Below are positions 29,388 through 36,102 of a stretch of 36,102 bases of DNA, one piece after another. The translations under genes and the position numbers were made by a program. Numbering within the stretch: position 1 is the stretch's first letter; every line of letters starts with the position of its first letter. The notes under the pieces are model-generated. The model saw only the letters and a program-made list of their open reading frames with translations. It was not told the origin of the DNA and made no database searches. The stretch comes from Nitrososphaerota archaeon (GTDB lineage: Archaea > Thermoproteota > Nitrososphaeria > Nitrososphaerales > CADDZS01): contig JABDCJ010000024.1 in NCBI GenBank assembly GCA_013288145.1, forward strand, positions 1 to 36,102, read 5' to 3'.

Positions 29388-30989
29388 CTATGACGGTCTG
29401 CTCCGTCGCACTATGACGAACGTTCCAGCCATTACAACTAGCACTACAACGATGACTCCGATGTAGCTTAATGAGATCGCAGAAGAGCTGCTACTGCTGC
29501 TCGAACTGGACGAAGATGAAGTTGCGATCGCAATGCTGGAAGACTGGGTCGTCGGTTGTTGTGAAGCGCTGGTTGGACCGACTGATGTTGTGGGCATTGA
29601 AACAGATGACGAAGCTGATGAAGAGCTCGAGCTTGAAGAGCTAGATGAAATTGAACTCGATGACGATGAGCTACCAACAACTGATGCGAGGAATTCTATA
29701 ACTCTGCTGTTATCCTGATCGCTGACCCATGCATTTCCAGAGGCATCGAACACAATCCCGGTTACAGAGCCCATGGTCGTCGCAGTAGCATTAGAAGGTC
29801 CATTCGCCGGCGGGGTTACAAAATCCGGCTGGCCGAGGACAAGGCTCGCGTTTTCGTTGTTTGTGAACGGCTGGTCAAAGCGAAGAATTCTCTGGAATCC
29901 TACATCCCCCGCCCAGAGCGATCCTGCTTTGTCAAAATTGATCGAATAAGGGAAAACGCAGCTCGCGGTAGGCAGAACACAACTGATCAGAGATCCTCCT
30001 CTGTAGGTCTTGAAATCTGGCTCCCCGATTACAAGACTAGCGCTCATACCATTAGTAAAAGGAGCTTTGAATTCCAAGATCCGGAAAGGTGTAGCGTCAG
30101 CAACCCACATGTTGCCCGCTGAATCAAATTTTACGTCGCGTGGATCCTGCAAGCTGAAAGCGGTTGGACACGCCTGCCCTAAAGCACATCCAGGAAAATC
30201 CGGTAATCCAAAAGTGAAGTTTTGCTGCCCGATAACTGTGCTCGCAGCTTCGCCGGTTGAAAACGGAGGCTTGAACTCTAGTACTCTGTTAAATGCTGAA
30301 TCAGCTACCCAAAGATTTCGGGACGAGTCGAAAGCCAGTCCTAGAGGAGTACTAACATCAGCCGCGGTCGCGTTGGTGAATGCGACACTGGCGAAAGTGA
30401 GATTCTCCTGTCCCAGAGCTAGACTCGCATTCTCGCCGTTAGCGAAAGGTGGTTTAAACTCCAGAACGCGATTGTTTGAGCTGTCACTGACCCAGAGATT
30501 CCCCGAAGAATCAAAGGCAACCCCCGTATCCGGAGTGTTGAGGCAGGATGGAGTGACAATAGTACTTCCGAGGCAAAAGTCGTTATTTGCCGTAAAATTG
30601 GATTGCCCGAGCACAATCGAAGCTGCTTCATGGGTCGAAAGAGGAGCCTTGTATTCTAAAACTCGACTGTGCGAACCATCCAAGACCCACAAGTTCCCCG
30701 ATGAATCAAAGGTAAGGCCACTGGGATTCAATAGATTCGTCTGATTAGCCGGAAAAGATCCACTTCCCCGTGTGTTAAGATCAGGCTCGCCGATCACAAT
30801 GGAGGCGCTCTGCCCGTTTGAAAATGCGTTAGCTCGCGGTAAGGCGATAGAAGAGAGTAGAAATATCGAAATAATTGCCATACTGGCGGCGATAGTACCG
30901 AACTTTTTTCGTTCCAACAACGTTTTTCTCTGATCTTGGCCGTGATTGTGGGAAAATATCAATTCTGTCCGACGGTTCGATGACTCCAT
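29388..30989 (-). CDS. Cell-surface NHL-repeat protein with serine-rich stalk and membrane anchor
   Basis: The mature part has six repeats of about 55-65 residues. Each contains F-D-x-x-G-N-L-W-V-x-D and R-V-L-E-F (FDSSGNLWVLD, FDSSGNLWVSD, FDSSRNLWVAD, FDSAGNMWVAD, FDKAGSLWAGD, FDASGNAWVSD), the pattern of an NHL beta-propeller. A signal sequence (MAIISIFLLSSIALPRANA) precedes them. A serine-rich stalk with several runs of Ser follows, then a membrane helix (SLSYIGVIVVVLVVMAGTFV) and RRSRPS. The domain is thus displayed outside. The longest frame begins at GTG (31031); the ATG at 30989 is preferred, though it still leaves about 30 residues before the signal. Ligand unknown. Confidence 0.8.
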   Translation of the reverse strand: MESSNRRTELIFSHNHGQDQRKTLLERKKFGTIAASMAIISIFLLSSIALPRANAFSNGQSASIVIGEPDLNTRGSGSFPANQTNLLNPSGLTFDSSGNLWVLDGSHSRVLEYKAPLSTHEAASIVLGQSNFTANNDFCLGSTIVTPSCLNTPDTGVAFDSSGNLWVSDSSNNRVLEFKPPFANGENASLALGQENLTFASVAFTNATAADVSTPLGLAFDSSRNLWVADSAFNRVLEFKPPFSTGEAASTVIGQQNFTFGLPDFPGCALGQACPTAFSLQDPRDVKFDSAGNMWVADATPFRILEFKAPFTNGMSASLVIGEPDFKTYRGGSLISCVLPTASCVFPYSINFDKAGSLWAGDVGFQRILRFDQPFTNNENASLVLGQPDFVTPPANGPSNATATTMGSVTGIVFDASGNAWVSDQDNSRVIEFLASVVGSSSSSSSISSSSSSSSSSSASSSVSMPTTSVGPTSASQQPTTQSSSIAIATSSSSSSSSSSSSSAISLSYIGVIVVVLVVMAGTFVIVRRSRPS

Positions 30990-31217
30990 TGAGTTAAAGC
31001 TTTGCTCAGAAGAGTTGAACAAACTGGACACGAAGACAGATGAAAACAGGTATCGGCACTCAGGCCAGTGAGTAGAATGTTGATAGGCTCAAAAATCACC
31101 GCATAATCTATCACCTGCCGGGAAGCTAATCTGAGATGGTTCAATTCGTAAAGTGGACGCGCCAGCGGGTCAAAATATAGTTGAACTTCTTTTGTTCCCG
31201 ATCTTAACAAAATGAAC

Positions 31218-31226
31218 AAATATATC
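31218..31226 (+). promoter_or_regulatory. TATA-like box before an SRPBCC gene
   Basis: AAATATATC is centred about 31 bp before the TTG at 31253. The spacing fits a leaderless archaeal transcript and supports the TTG as start. The rest of the gap between this gene and the NHL gene (about 31000-31217) shows nothing recognisable. Confidence 0.45.
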
Positions 31227-31252
31227 ATCTTCAAAATTCCTGACAATACCGT

Positions 31253-31690
31253 TTGCAAAAAACTAAACCAATCACTACTACAATTCGCCAGAAAGTTTTG
31301 ATCCCTGAGGCGACACCGGACGACGTATTCCGTGCATATCTTTCCTCTAAAGAGCACACTGCAATCACAGGATCAAAAGCTACAATCAGCTCCAGAAAGG
31401 GAGCAAAGTTCATCGCGTGGGACGGGTACATTTCCGGGAAAAACGTTGAACTAATCAGAGGAAAGAAGATTGTCCAAGAATGGCTGACAACTGAATGGCC
31501 TGAAAATTATGCGCCGTCCACTCTCGATATGACTCTGGTTGAAAAGGGCGACGGCACCGAACTTATATTCGTTCAAACAGACGTCCCAAAGTCACAAGCC
31601 GCTTCCTATAGGAAGGGTTGGTGGGACAGCTACTGGAACCCGATGAAAGAATATTTCGCAAAGGGCGAAGGCAAAAAGAGGAAAAAGTAA
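31253..31690 (+). CDS. SRPBCC / AHSA1 domain protein
   Basis: The protein has 145 residues with the Aha1-type domain: IPEATPDDVFRAYLSSKEHT (about 17-36), KGAKFIAWDGYISGKNVEL (about 49-67), KKIVQEWLTTEWP (about 71-83), GTELIFVQTDVP and GWWDSYWNPMKEYF. It then has a lysine-rich tail (GEGKKRKK). It is the same subgroup as the gene at 6606. No ArsR gene is adjacent. The start codon is TTG. It converges on the SDR gene, 19 bp apart. Confidence 0.85.
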   Translation: MQKTKPITTTIRQKVLIPEATPDDVFRAYLSSKEHTAITGSKATISSRKGAKFIAWDGYISGKNVELIRGKKIVQEWLTTEWPENYAPSTLDMTLVEKGDGTELIFVQTDVPKSQAASYRKGWWDSYWNPMKEYFAKGEGKKRKK

Positions 31691-31709
31691 TCATTACTGC
31701 TAAGAAACC

Positions 31710-32498
31710 CTAATGGTGAAGCTCCGCATCATCCTGAGGATCATATCCGATGACATCCTTGGCATGTGAGATATCCCAGAAACGCCAAGTGTTATTTGAG
31801 ACACCATAAAACACGTCGAACTTTACTTCTTGGGCTTCTATCGATTTTTCGATGAGTTGGATCAGATCACAGTGTGATAGCCAGGTTGCAAAATATCGCT
31901 TCTCCGAAGCCATCGGCCATTCATGCGGTTGGACGGTTCCGATCCTGAGACATATTATCGAAATCCCGAACTCGCTGGAATAATACTGCCCTAAACCCTC
32001 GCCGAAAAGTTTGCTTGTACCGTAAAAGCTATCTGCTCGCTGTGGAGACAGGTTTGAAATTTTTGGTATGGTACTTCTATCCAGACCTGCATAATCGCCT
32101 TTTACTATGGAAGAAATTGGCCAATCCTTTTCGTACAGTCCCGTGACATGATTTGAACTGGCAAACACGATCTTCCTGACGTCTGCCCTCCTTGAAGCTT
32201 CGAAAACATTGTAGGTACCCAGGATATTTTTAGAGTAGACCGAACTCCAATCGGCTTGCATGGAAACGTCCGCACCTAAGTGTATGACGACATCGATATT
32301 GGAGAATACCTTCTCGATCCGATCAAGTTTGGTGATGTCTCCGACAACGAACTTTATATTTTCGCTGTTTTGTGGAGCCTTCAAATCCAGAATTGTAATT
32401 TCGTATTTTTCATTTAGAGCGTTAGTGAGGATTGTGCCGATCAAGCCCGATCCTCCCGTAATCAATAACTTTCTTTTACTTGGTTTCGACAAATCCAA
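31710..32498 (-). CDS. NAD-dependent epimerase/dehydratase family protein, uronate dehydrogenase-like
   Basis: The protein has 262 residues and the extended SDR fold: nucleotide motif TGGSGLIG (about 14-21), VVIHLGADVS, the catalytic Tyr-x-x-x-Lys in SFYGTSKLFGEGL and the conserved FASSNHVTGLYE. The segments RYFATWLSHCDLIQLI and VFYGVSNNTWRFWD match the bacterial uronate dehydrogenase branch, which oxidises hexuronates to aldarolactones. An alternative is a sugar-nucleotide epimerase, but the length (below 300) and the S-N-H-V motif favour the first. The start codon is TTG. Confidence 0.85.
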   Translation of the reverse strand: MDLSKPSKRKLLITGGSGLIGTILTNALNEKYEITILDLKAPQNSENIKFVVGDITKLDRIEKVFSNIDVVIHLGADVSMQADWSSVYSKNILGTYNVFEASRRADVRKIVFASSNHVTGLYEKDWPISSIVKGDYAGLDRSTIPKISNLSPQRADSFYGTSKLFGEGLGQYYSSEFGISIICLRIGTVQPHEWPMASEKRYFATWLSHCDLIQLIEKSIEAQEVKFDVFYGVSNNTWRFWDISHAKDVIGYDPQDDAELHH

Positions 32499-32589
32499 CC
32501 TTCACGACTGGTTTGCATATTACGATTGAAGCCTTTTGTACAACGGGATGGATTTCTCCACCCGGCTTTGAGCCCGGTTTTTGCTAGGC

Positions 32590-33900
32590 TTACGAGCGCT
32601 TTGAAAAAAGCGTCTTTATCTTCAACACTCCGAAGACGCCCGTAAGAGTTCCGCGGACAGTTAAGACATAACCTGCTACTCCCAGAATTGAAAGCGCAGC
32701 GATTATCCCGCCAGATAGTGAGAGTGGCGTAGCAATCTGAACCGCGTTGTTATCAGTGTAGCAGGTATTGGCCACTTTCGTGACCGTTCTTGTGATTGTG
32801 GTTGTAGGTACATTTGTCGCAGTATTGGTCTGAGTAACGGTTACCGGTGTTGTGCTAGTAAGAGTCTGAGTCTGGGTTGTTGTAGTCGTAACCGGGACTA
32901 TTACTGTCGTAATTGTGTTTGAGACTGATGTAGAGGTAGTGGGGATCACTGAAGTGCTGGTGGTGGTATCGGTTGCTGTTGAGGTCGAATCGGTAGTTAC
33001 TGTGGTTGTGACTGTAACGGTAGGAGTAGTTACCGTAGTAGAAGATCCGGTCGTGGTCACGGCATTCGCCAGATTGATCGCGTAAGGATCGCCAGTGCCG
33101 CACTCGCCGGTTGTTCTTGTAATAGTTTCTGTAACAAGAGCAGTTACACTTTGAGTGGATGTAGTCTCGGTGACTGTGGCCGTAGTCGTGGTTGGAATCG
33201 AACTAGTTGCAACGATGGTCGTTTGGGCAGTTGCCGTTACCGGAATCGTTATGTTCGAGCTCGTGGTAATCGTGTTAGTTAGTGTCGTGGATTCAGTTTG
33301 AGTCGATATAGCGGTCGCTGTTTGGGTCGTTGTGGTCGGAACAACAACCGTGCTGGTCTGTGTTGCAGTCGTTGTCGTTGGAAGAATGACATGACCATTA
33401 GAGTTGTATGCGAACTGCGAGTTACCAGAATCGCCCGGTCCGATGGGGGTTTCCGATATCAGCGTGTATGCGATTGGCTTGTCGTCCTTATCCATTATAG
33501 AGCAAACTCCTTCAGGGTGTCCCTGGTTGCCTGAATCTGCATGAGTGTCTGCATTGCAAACGGTTATGGTGACATTGAACTGACCCTGACCCTGGACAAC
33601 CGTGCTGGTCCATCCAACCGTGAACGTGCCTACTGTAGGGGTTGTCACGTTTACAGACTGAGGTTCGGTTCCACAACCGGAGTAAGTAGAGTTTGGAATC
33701 TGCACGACGTTTACTCCGTTAGCGCAGCCCGTCTCGAGGCCAGTCGATTGGTCCACCACGAGCAGGTTAATCGGAGAATGGCCCTGGATGACAAATGGCC
33801 GATGGCCCTGAATCACTCCATAAGAAGTGGGTGAAAAATATGCAACTGCAAAAAGAGAAACCAGAAGTAGGATGAGAGCGGATTTTACTACATTCTTCAA
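32590..33900 (-). CDS. Threonine-rich cell-surface protein
   Basis: The protein has 436 residues. A signal peptide (about 1-28, SALILLLVSLFAVAYFSP) is followed by a compact domain of about 135 residues with several Cys (TGCANG, YSGCGTE, TVCNAD, GVCSI). A threonine-dominated stretch of about 210 residues comes next, built of T/V/S with recurrent TTT-x-TxT, interrupted by TRTTGECGTGDPYAINLANA near 265-285 and closed by NTCYTDNNAVQIA, which looks like a copy of the same motif. A membrane helix (about 393-415) and a basic end (KTLFSKRS) anchor it. Thr-rich stalks are typical O-glycosylated wall or S-layer-associated segments. The start codon is TTG, 40 bp after a TTTAAATAAAG element. Confidence 0.75.
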   Translation of the reverse strand: MKNVVKSALILLLVSLFAVAYFSPTSYGVIQGHRPFVIQGHSPINLLVVDQSTGLETGCANGVNVVQIPNSTYSGCGTEPQSVNVTTPTVGTFTVGWTSTVVQGQGQFNVTITVCNADTHADSGNQGHPEGVCSIMDKDDKPIAYTLISETPIGPGDSGNSQFAYNSNGHVILPTTTTATQTSTVVVPTTTTQTATAISTQTESTTLTNTITTSSNITIPVTATAQTTIVATSSIPTTTTATVTETTSTQSVTALVTETITRTTGECGTGDPYAINLANAVTTTGSSTTVTTPTVTVTTTVTTDSTSTATDTTTSTSVIPTTSTSVSNTITTVIVPVTTTTTQTQTLTSTTPVTVTQTNTATNVPTTTITRTVTKVANTCYTDNNAVQIATPLSLSGGIIAALSILGVAGYVLTVRGTLTGVFGVLKIKTLFSKRS

Positions 33901-34044
33901 AATTGTGACAGAGACGCCAATTATTGCACTTTATTTAAAACTAGTTCCCAAAGAAAAAATCCTAGTTCAGAGATATCAAGAAAATTTATCGAATCCCTAG
34001 CGGATCCCGATACACAATTCCGAAAAATAGGAATCAATCCCTTC

Positions 34045-34491
34045 TTATTTCATCTCGATCATTTGGGAGTGTGAAAGAGATCGAGCCATTATGAGCCCGT
34101 TTGACAACATCAGAGCTCCGACTACAAACATACCAACACTCGAAAGCTGGGTCGAACTCTGCTGTTGCATCATCGGCGTGATCCCGGAGGACATTAGAAA
34201 TCCCAGGAATATCATGACGATGCCATAACCCATCATCAGGACTCCAAATAGAGACATCTTCTTCATCCCAAACCGTGTTATACTCATCATTGCAGTAATC
34301 ACCAAAACAGCTGCCAGAATCGCGAAAAAAATTCCCCAAACTTCGGCAGAGCTATTGTAATGCATAGTCGTTACATCCATGCTCGTAGTTGTGGATGTCG
34401 AGATTGAGAGAAATGAAGAACTCGAATAGAAATCTAGTCCGGCTCCTGCAATGCCAAGAATAAATCCTGAAATGAGAAGTGGGTTATTCAA
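34045..34491 (-). CDS. Four-helix membrane protein
   Basis: The protein has 148 residues with hydrophobic segments at about 6-22, 50-70, 79-99 and 114-134. A Ser/Thr-rich loop (about 23-47, with TSTTTS) would face outside. It is rich in Met. No family is recognised. The start codon is TTG (34491). It lies 144 bp from the Thr-rich surface protein on the same strand; the gap holds no gene. Confidence 0.6.
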   Translation of the reverse strand: MNNPLLISGFILGIAGAGLDFYSSSSFLSISTSTTTSMDVTTMHYNSSAEVWGIFFAILAAVLVITAMMSITRFGMKKMSLFGVLMMGYGIVMIFLGFLMSSGITPMMQQQSSTQLSSVGMFVVGALMLSNGLIMARSLSHSQMIEMK

Positions 34492-34769
34492 GTAAACCTG
34501 TTCGAGCCTCGGGCTAACACCGAGAGCTAGAATCTTTAAGCAAAAAAGCCTTCGGACTTCTAAGCTTGGTCAGTTATTTTCGAATCCCTTTCGGTTTTCT
34601 ATCTATTCTAAGAATATACAGATACCAAGTTCTATCGCGCCTAAAGCGACGAAAATAAATATCGTTAGGCTTACGCTGATGCTCTTTTTTGATAGAAAAA
34701 TGATAACAATCGTGCACCGAAGAATCTAGAACGTATTTAATTACACGTAGACAAATTTTCTCTTGTACT
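34492..34769. other. Intergenic region with no assigned gene
   Basis: This 278-bp AT-rich gap separates divergent genes. On the minus strand about 34602-34715 an open frame could encode two short hydrophobic segments, but it has no ATG, GTG or TTG at its start. A CGTATTTAATTAC element (about 34732-34744) lies about 30 bp before the acetyltransferase gene and may be its promoter. Nothing else is evident. Confidence 0.4.
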
Positions 34770-35333
34770 TTGAAGAGCGGACAATTCTACAAAAGATTCA
34801 CTGCAAAAAATGGAAAGGAGGTTGTTTTGCGATCCATGAAGTGGGAGGACATTGACAGTGTTCTAAAATATGCAGATGATCTTTACCAGGAATGGGAAAA
34901 CAATCTTAGTTTCGGAGTTCCCATGAGCAAGAAACCCACATTCGAAGAAGAGGGCAGATGGCTCGCGGATAACCTGCTTAGCATCGAGCAAGGAAAACAG
35001 GTGTGCGTTGTCGCTGAGGTAGATGGGAAATTAGCAGGATGTTCTCAAGTCGATAAGCCACAGAATATTGCGATGAGTCATTATGGTGATCTCGGAATTT
35101 CACTTTCCAAGGAATTCAGAGACACAGGAATAGGTAGTGAAATGATGAAAACCCTTCTGGACGAATCTCGCAAAGCGGGTTTTGTATTTATTGAATTGAA
35201 GGTATTCTCAAGCAATCCTAGGGCGATCCATCTATACGAAAAGATGGGTTTCAAGCAGACCGGTAGAGTTCCAAGCAAGATAATAAGAAACGGGAATCAA
35301 ATTGATGATATCATAATGGTTATTGAGCTTTAA
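34770..35333 (+). CDS. GNAT family N-acetyltransferase
   Basis: The protein has 187 residues with the GNAT core. Motif A is GISLSKEFRDTGIGSEMMKTLLDE (split here: GISLSKEF, then RDTGIGS at 117-123 for the acetyl-CoA pyrophosphate loop). Motif B is the helix-strand with NPRAIHLYEKMGFKQTGR. VAEVDGKLAGCSQV (about 81-94) is the earlier strand pair. It resembles RimI/RimJ-like or phosphinothricin-type enzymes; the amine substrate is unknown. The start codon is TTG; no alternative start precedes the first strand. It converges on two small genes. Confidence 0.88.
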   Translation: MKSGQFYKRFTAKNGKEVVLRSMKWEDIDSVLKYADDLYQEWENNLSFGVPMSKKPTFEEEGRWLADNLLSIEQGKQVCVVAEVDGKLAGCSQVDKPQNIAMSHYGDLGISLSKEFRDTGIGSEMMKTLLDESRKAGFVFIELKVFSSNPRAIHLYEKMGFKQTGRVPSKIIRNGNQIDDIIMVIEL

Positions 35334-35359
35334 GGTATTTACTGGAAGTTTCCCTTGCC

Positions 35360-35617
35360 CTAACCGAAATAGACTGGAAGCGTCTGTTTCTTTGTTTGTA
35401 TTGTTCGCATTAACTCGTTGAATTTCTCAGATAATTTACCAGCGTTGTCAGCGTCGGATTTGTGACTTAGTTCCTTGAATATTCTCTCTGCCCTGTAACC
35501 GAATAAATCTGCGCTAAGGTCAATATCACTAATTCGTAATTCTGTCGGATTTTTCTCCAGTGAATGATTGCTGAATTTTCCGTTTTTCGTAATCTCGCTT
35601 GCCAAAGTAGTAGCCAA
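35360..35617 (-). CDS. Small hypothetical protein
   Basis: The frame encodes 85 residues. The part after the stop of the upstream gene, from ISDIDLSADLFGYRAERIF to KKQTLPVYFG, has protein-like helical composition with heptad spacing. The only ATG (35617) lies 89 bp inside the upstream gene, which is unusual; a frameshift between the two or a non-ATG start is possible. It is not recognised. Confidence 0.35.
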   Translation of the reverse strand: MATTLASEITKNGKFSNHSLEKNPTELRISDIDLSADLFGYRAERIFKELSHKSDADNAGKLSEKFNELMRTIQTKKQTLPVYFG

Positions 35618-35798
35618 CTGCCGTCAAAATAAACAAACCTGAAGAGATTCCAAGGTTGAGTATTGCAGAAACTCCAGTAACGATATGCTTCAGATAGAAA
35701 ACAGAATTTGCTACAGTTAGACCCAGAGAAATAATGACTAACCCTAAATTCAAGAGGTAAACATTGGGCAATACTCGCAAATTCACTTTTTCCGTCAT
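35529..35798 (-). CDS. Small two-helix membrane protein
   Basis: From the ATG at 35798 the product has 89 residues: a short N-terminus (MTEKVNLRVLPN), two membrane segments (about 13-32 and 40-64) and a charged cytosolic end (GKRDYEKRKIQQ). A longer frame from 35945 adds 49 polar residues, but that stretch overlaps a better gene on the other strand, so the ATG at 35798 is chosen. It is not recognised. Confidence 0.5.
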   Translation of the reverse strand: MTEKVNLRVLPNVYLLNLGLVIISLGLTVANSVFYLKHIVTGVSAILNLGISSGLFILTAVGYYFGKRDYEKRKIQQSFTGEKSDRITN

Positions 35799-35893
35799 GC
35801 CAAGATACCAAAACAGCCTTTCGCTCTTGGGTGATTCAAGGCTTAATACAGAGGGACACAGGTATCTCGCATGATCTGGAGTTTCGCTGGGAG

Positions 35894-36102
35894 ATGGGGA
35901 ACGGATATCTGTGGAAGACCGATTCGCAGCTGAATCATGTCGCAAACGTGAGGGCTGCTCACGGGGACGAGTTGTCCGATCTCCCAGGTGTGGTCGGGAT
36001 AGGAATTGGCAAAGACCACATCATATTGTATGTTTCAGATGAATCAGTCGAAGTTCCGAACCAGATAGAGGATGTTACGATAGTCAAGATCCGCAGATAT
36101 TC
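35894..36102 (+). CDS. Partial gene at the right edge, unknown family
   Basis: From ATG 35894 the frame is open to the window end and encodes 69 residues, including MGNGYLWKTDSQLNHVANV, LPGVVGIGIGKDHIILYVSD and QIEDVTIVKIRRYS. The G-V-V-G-I-G-I-G followed by a beta strand recalls the first strand pair of trypsin-like or Nal1-type domains, but with this little sequence no name is given. A TTAATACA element about 50 bp upstream could be its promoter. Confidence 0.6.
   Translation, partial: MGNGYLWKTDSQLNHVANVRAAHGDELSDLPGVVGIGIGKDHIILYVSDESVEVPNQIEDVTIVKIRRY

Noticed and set aside
29475..29690. Acidic ORF on the plus strand opposite the serine stalk
   Set aside because: It is the antisense of repeated Ser codons and has no independent gene features.
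32545..32580. GC-rich stem before a T-run, like a terminator
   Set aside because: The pairing needs a bulge and the T-run follows on the plus strand, where no gene ends.
32790..33380. Repeated DNA pattern that could suggest a satellite or CRISPR array
   Set aside because: The repeats have no fixed unit or spacers; they are Thr, Val and Ser codons of the Thr-rich stalk.
34602..34715. Minus-strand frame with two hydrophobic segments
   Set aside because: It lacks any usual start codon (ATG, GTG, TTG) before the first segment.

Overview
The window looks like a piece of an archaeal chromosome, most likely from a soil or sediment lineage of Nitrososphaeria (Thaumarchaeota) that is not centred on ammonia oxidation. 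This placement is an inference. It rests on a divergent FtsZ-like tubulin-family protein, a DUF309 protein, many genes with an AT-rich TATA-like element about 25-35 bp before the start and little or no leader, frequent TTG starts, several ArsR/SRPBCC (AHSA1) modules, an NHL-repeat protein with a serine-rich stalk, and a threonine-rich cell-wall-type protein. No rRNA, tRNA, CRISPR array, insertion sequence or phage gene was seen.

Layout. 1-3.8 kb: the 5' part of a phosphoenolpyruvate carboxylase gene that runs off the left edge and carries a frameshift in its catalytic motif, a DUF309 protein, a degenerate FtsZ homologue, a small membrane protein and a methyltransferase. 3.8-7.0 kb: a probable four-gene operon (ArsR regulator, SRPBCC protein, ABC ATPase, ABC permease) and a divergent SRPBCC gene. 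7.0-13.6 kb: a basic tail-anchored protein, a large SPFH/Band-7 protein with repeated modules and a small membrane partner, an MFS transporter, an SRPBCC-methyltransferase fusion and a VOC protein. 13.6-18.7 kb: a carboxylic-acid catabolism cluster with a CaiB-type CoA transferase, an acyl-CoA dehydrogenase, a ThDP-dependent lyase or decarboxylase and a MaoC hydratase. 18.7-23.4 kb: a small membrane protein, an aldo/keto reductase, a 32-aa membrane microprotein, tandem SRPBCC genes with a divergent ArsR gene, a polysaccharide deacetylase and a thioredoxin-fold protein. 23.6-25.7 kb: the wreck of a PIN-domain toxin next to three zinc-ribbon genes, and two tiny translationally overlapping genes. 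25.7-31.7 kb: a hydroxyacid dehydrogenase, a polytopic membrane protein, another ArsR/SRPBCC pair, an exported protein, the NHL-repeat surface protein and another SRPBCC gene. 31.7-36.1 kb: a uronate-dehydrogenase-like SDR, the threonine-rich surface protein, a four-helix membrane protein, a GNAT acetyltransferase, two small genes and a partial gene at the right edge.

How it fits together. Central metabolism is represented by PEP carboxylase (anaplerosis) and by the CoA-transferase / dehydrogenase / hydratase / ThDP-enzyme set, which reads as activation, desaturation, hydration and C-C cleavage of an organic acid. The most distinctive theme is the spread of SRPBCC domains: seven copies in 36 kb, three of them sets next to an ArsR-type repressor and one fused to a methyltransferase. 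This suggests a local expansion of small hydrophobic-ligand-binding proteins under winged-helix control, one set of which appears coupled to an ABC exporter.
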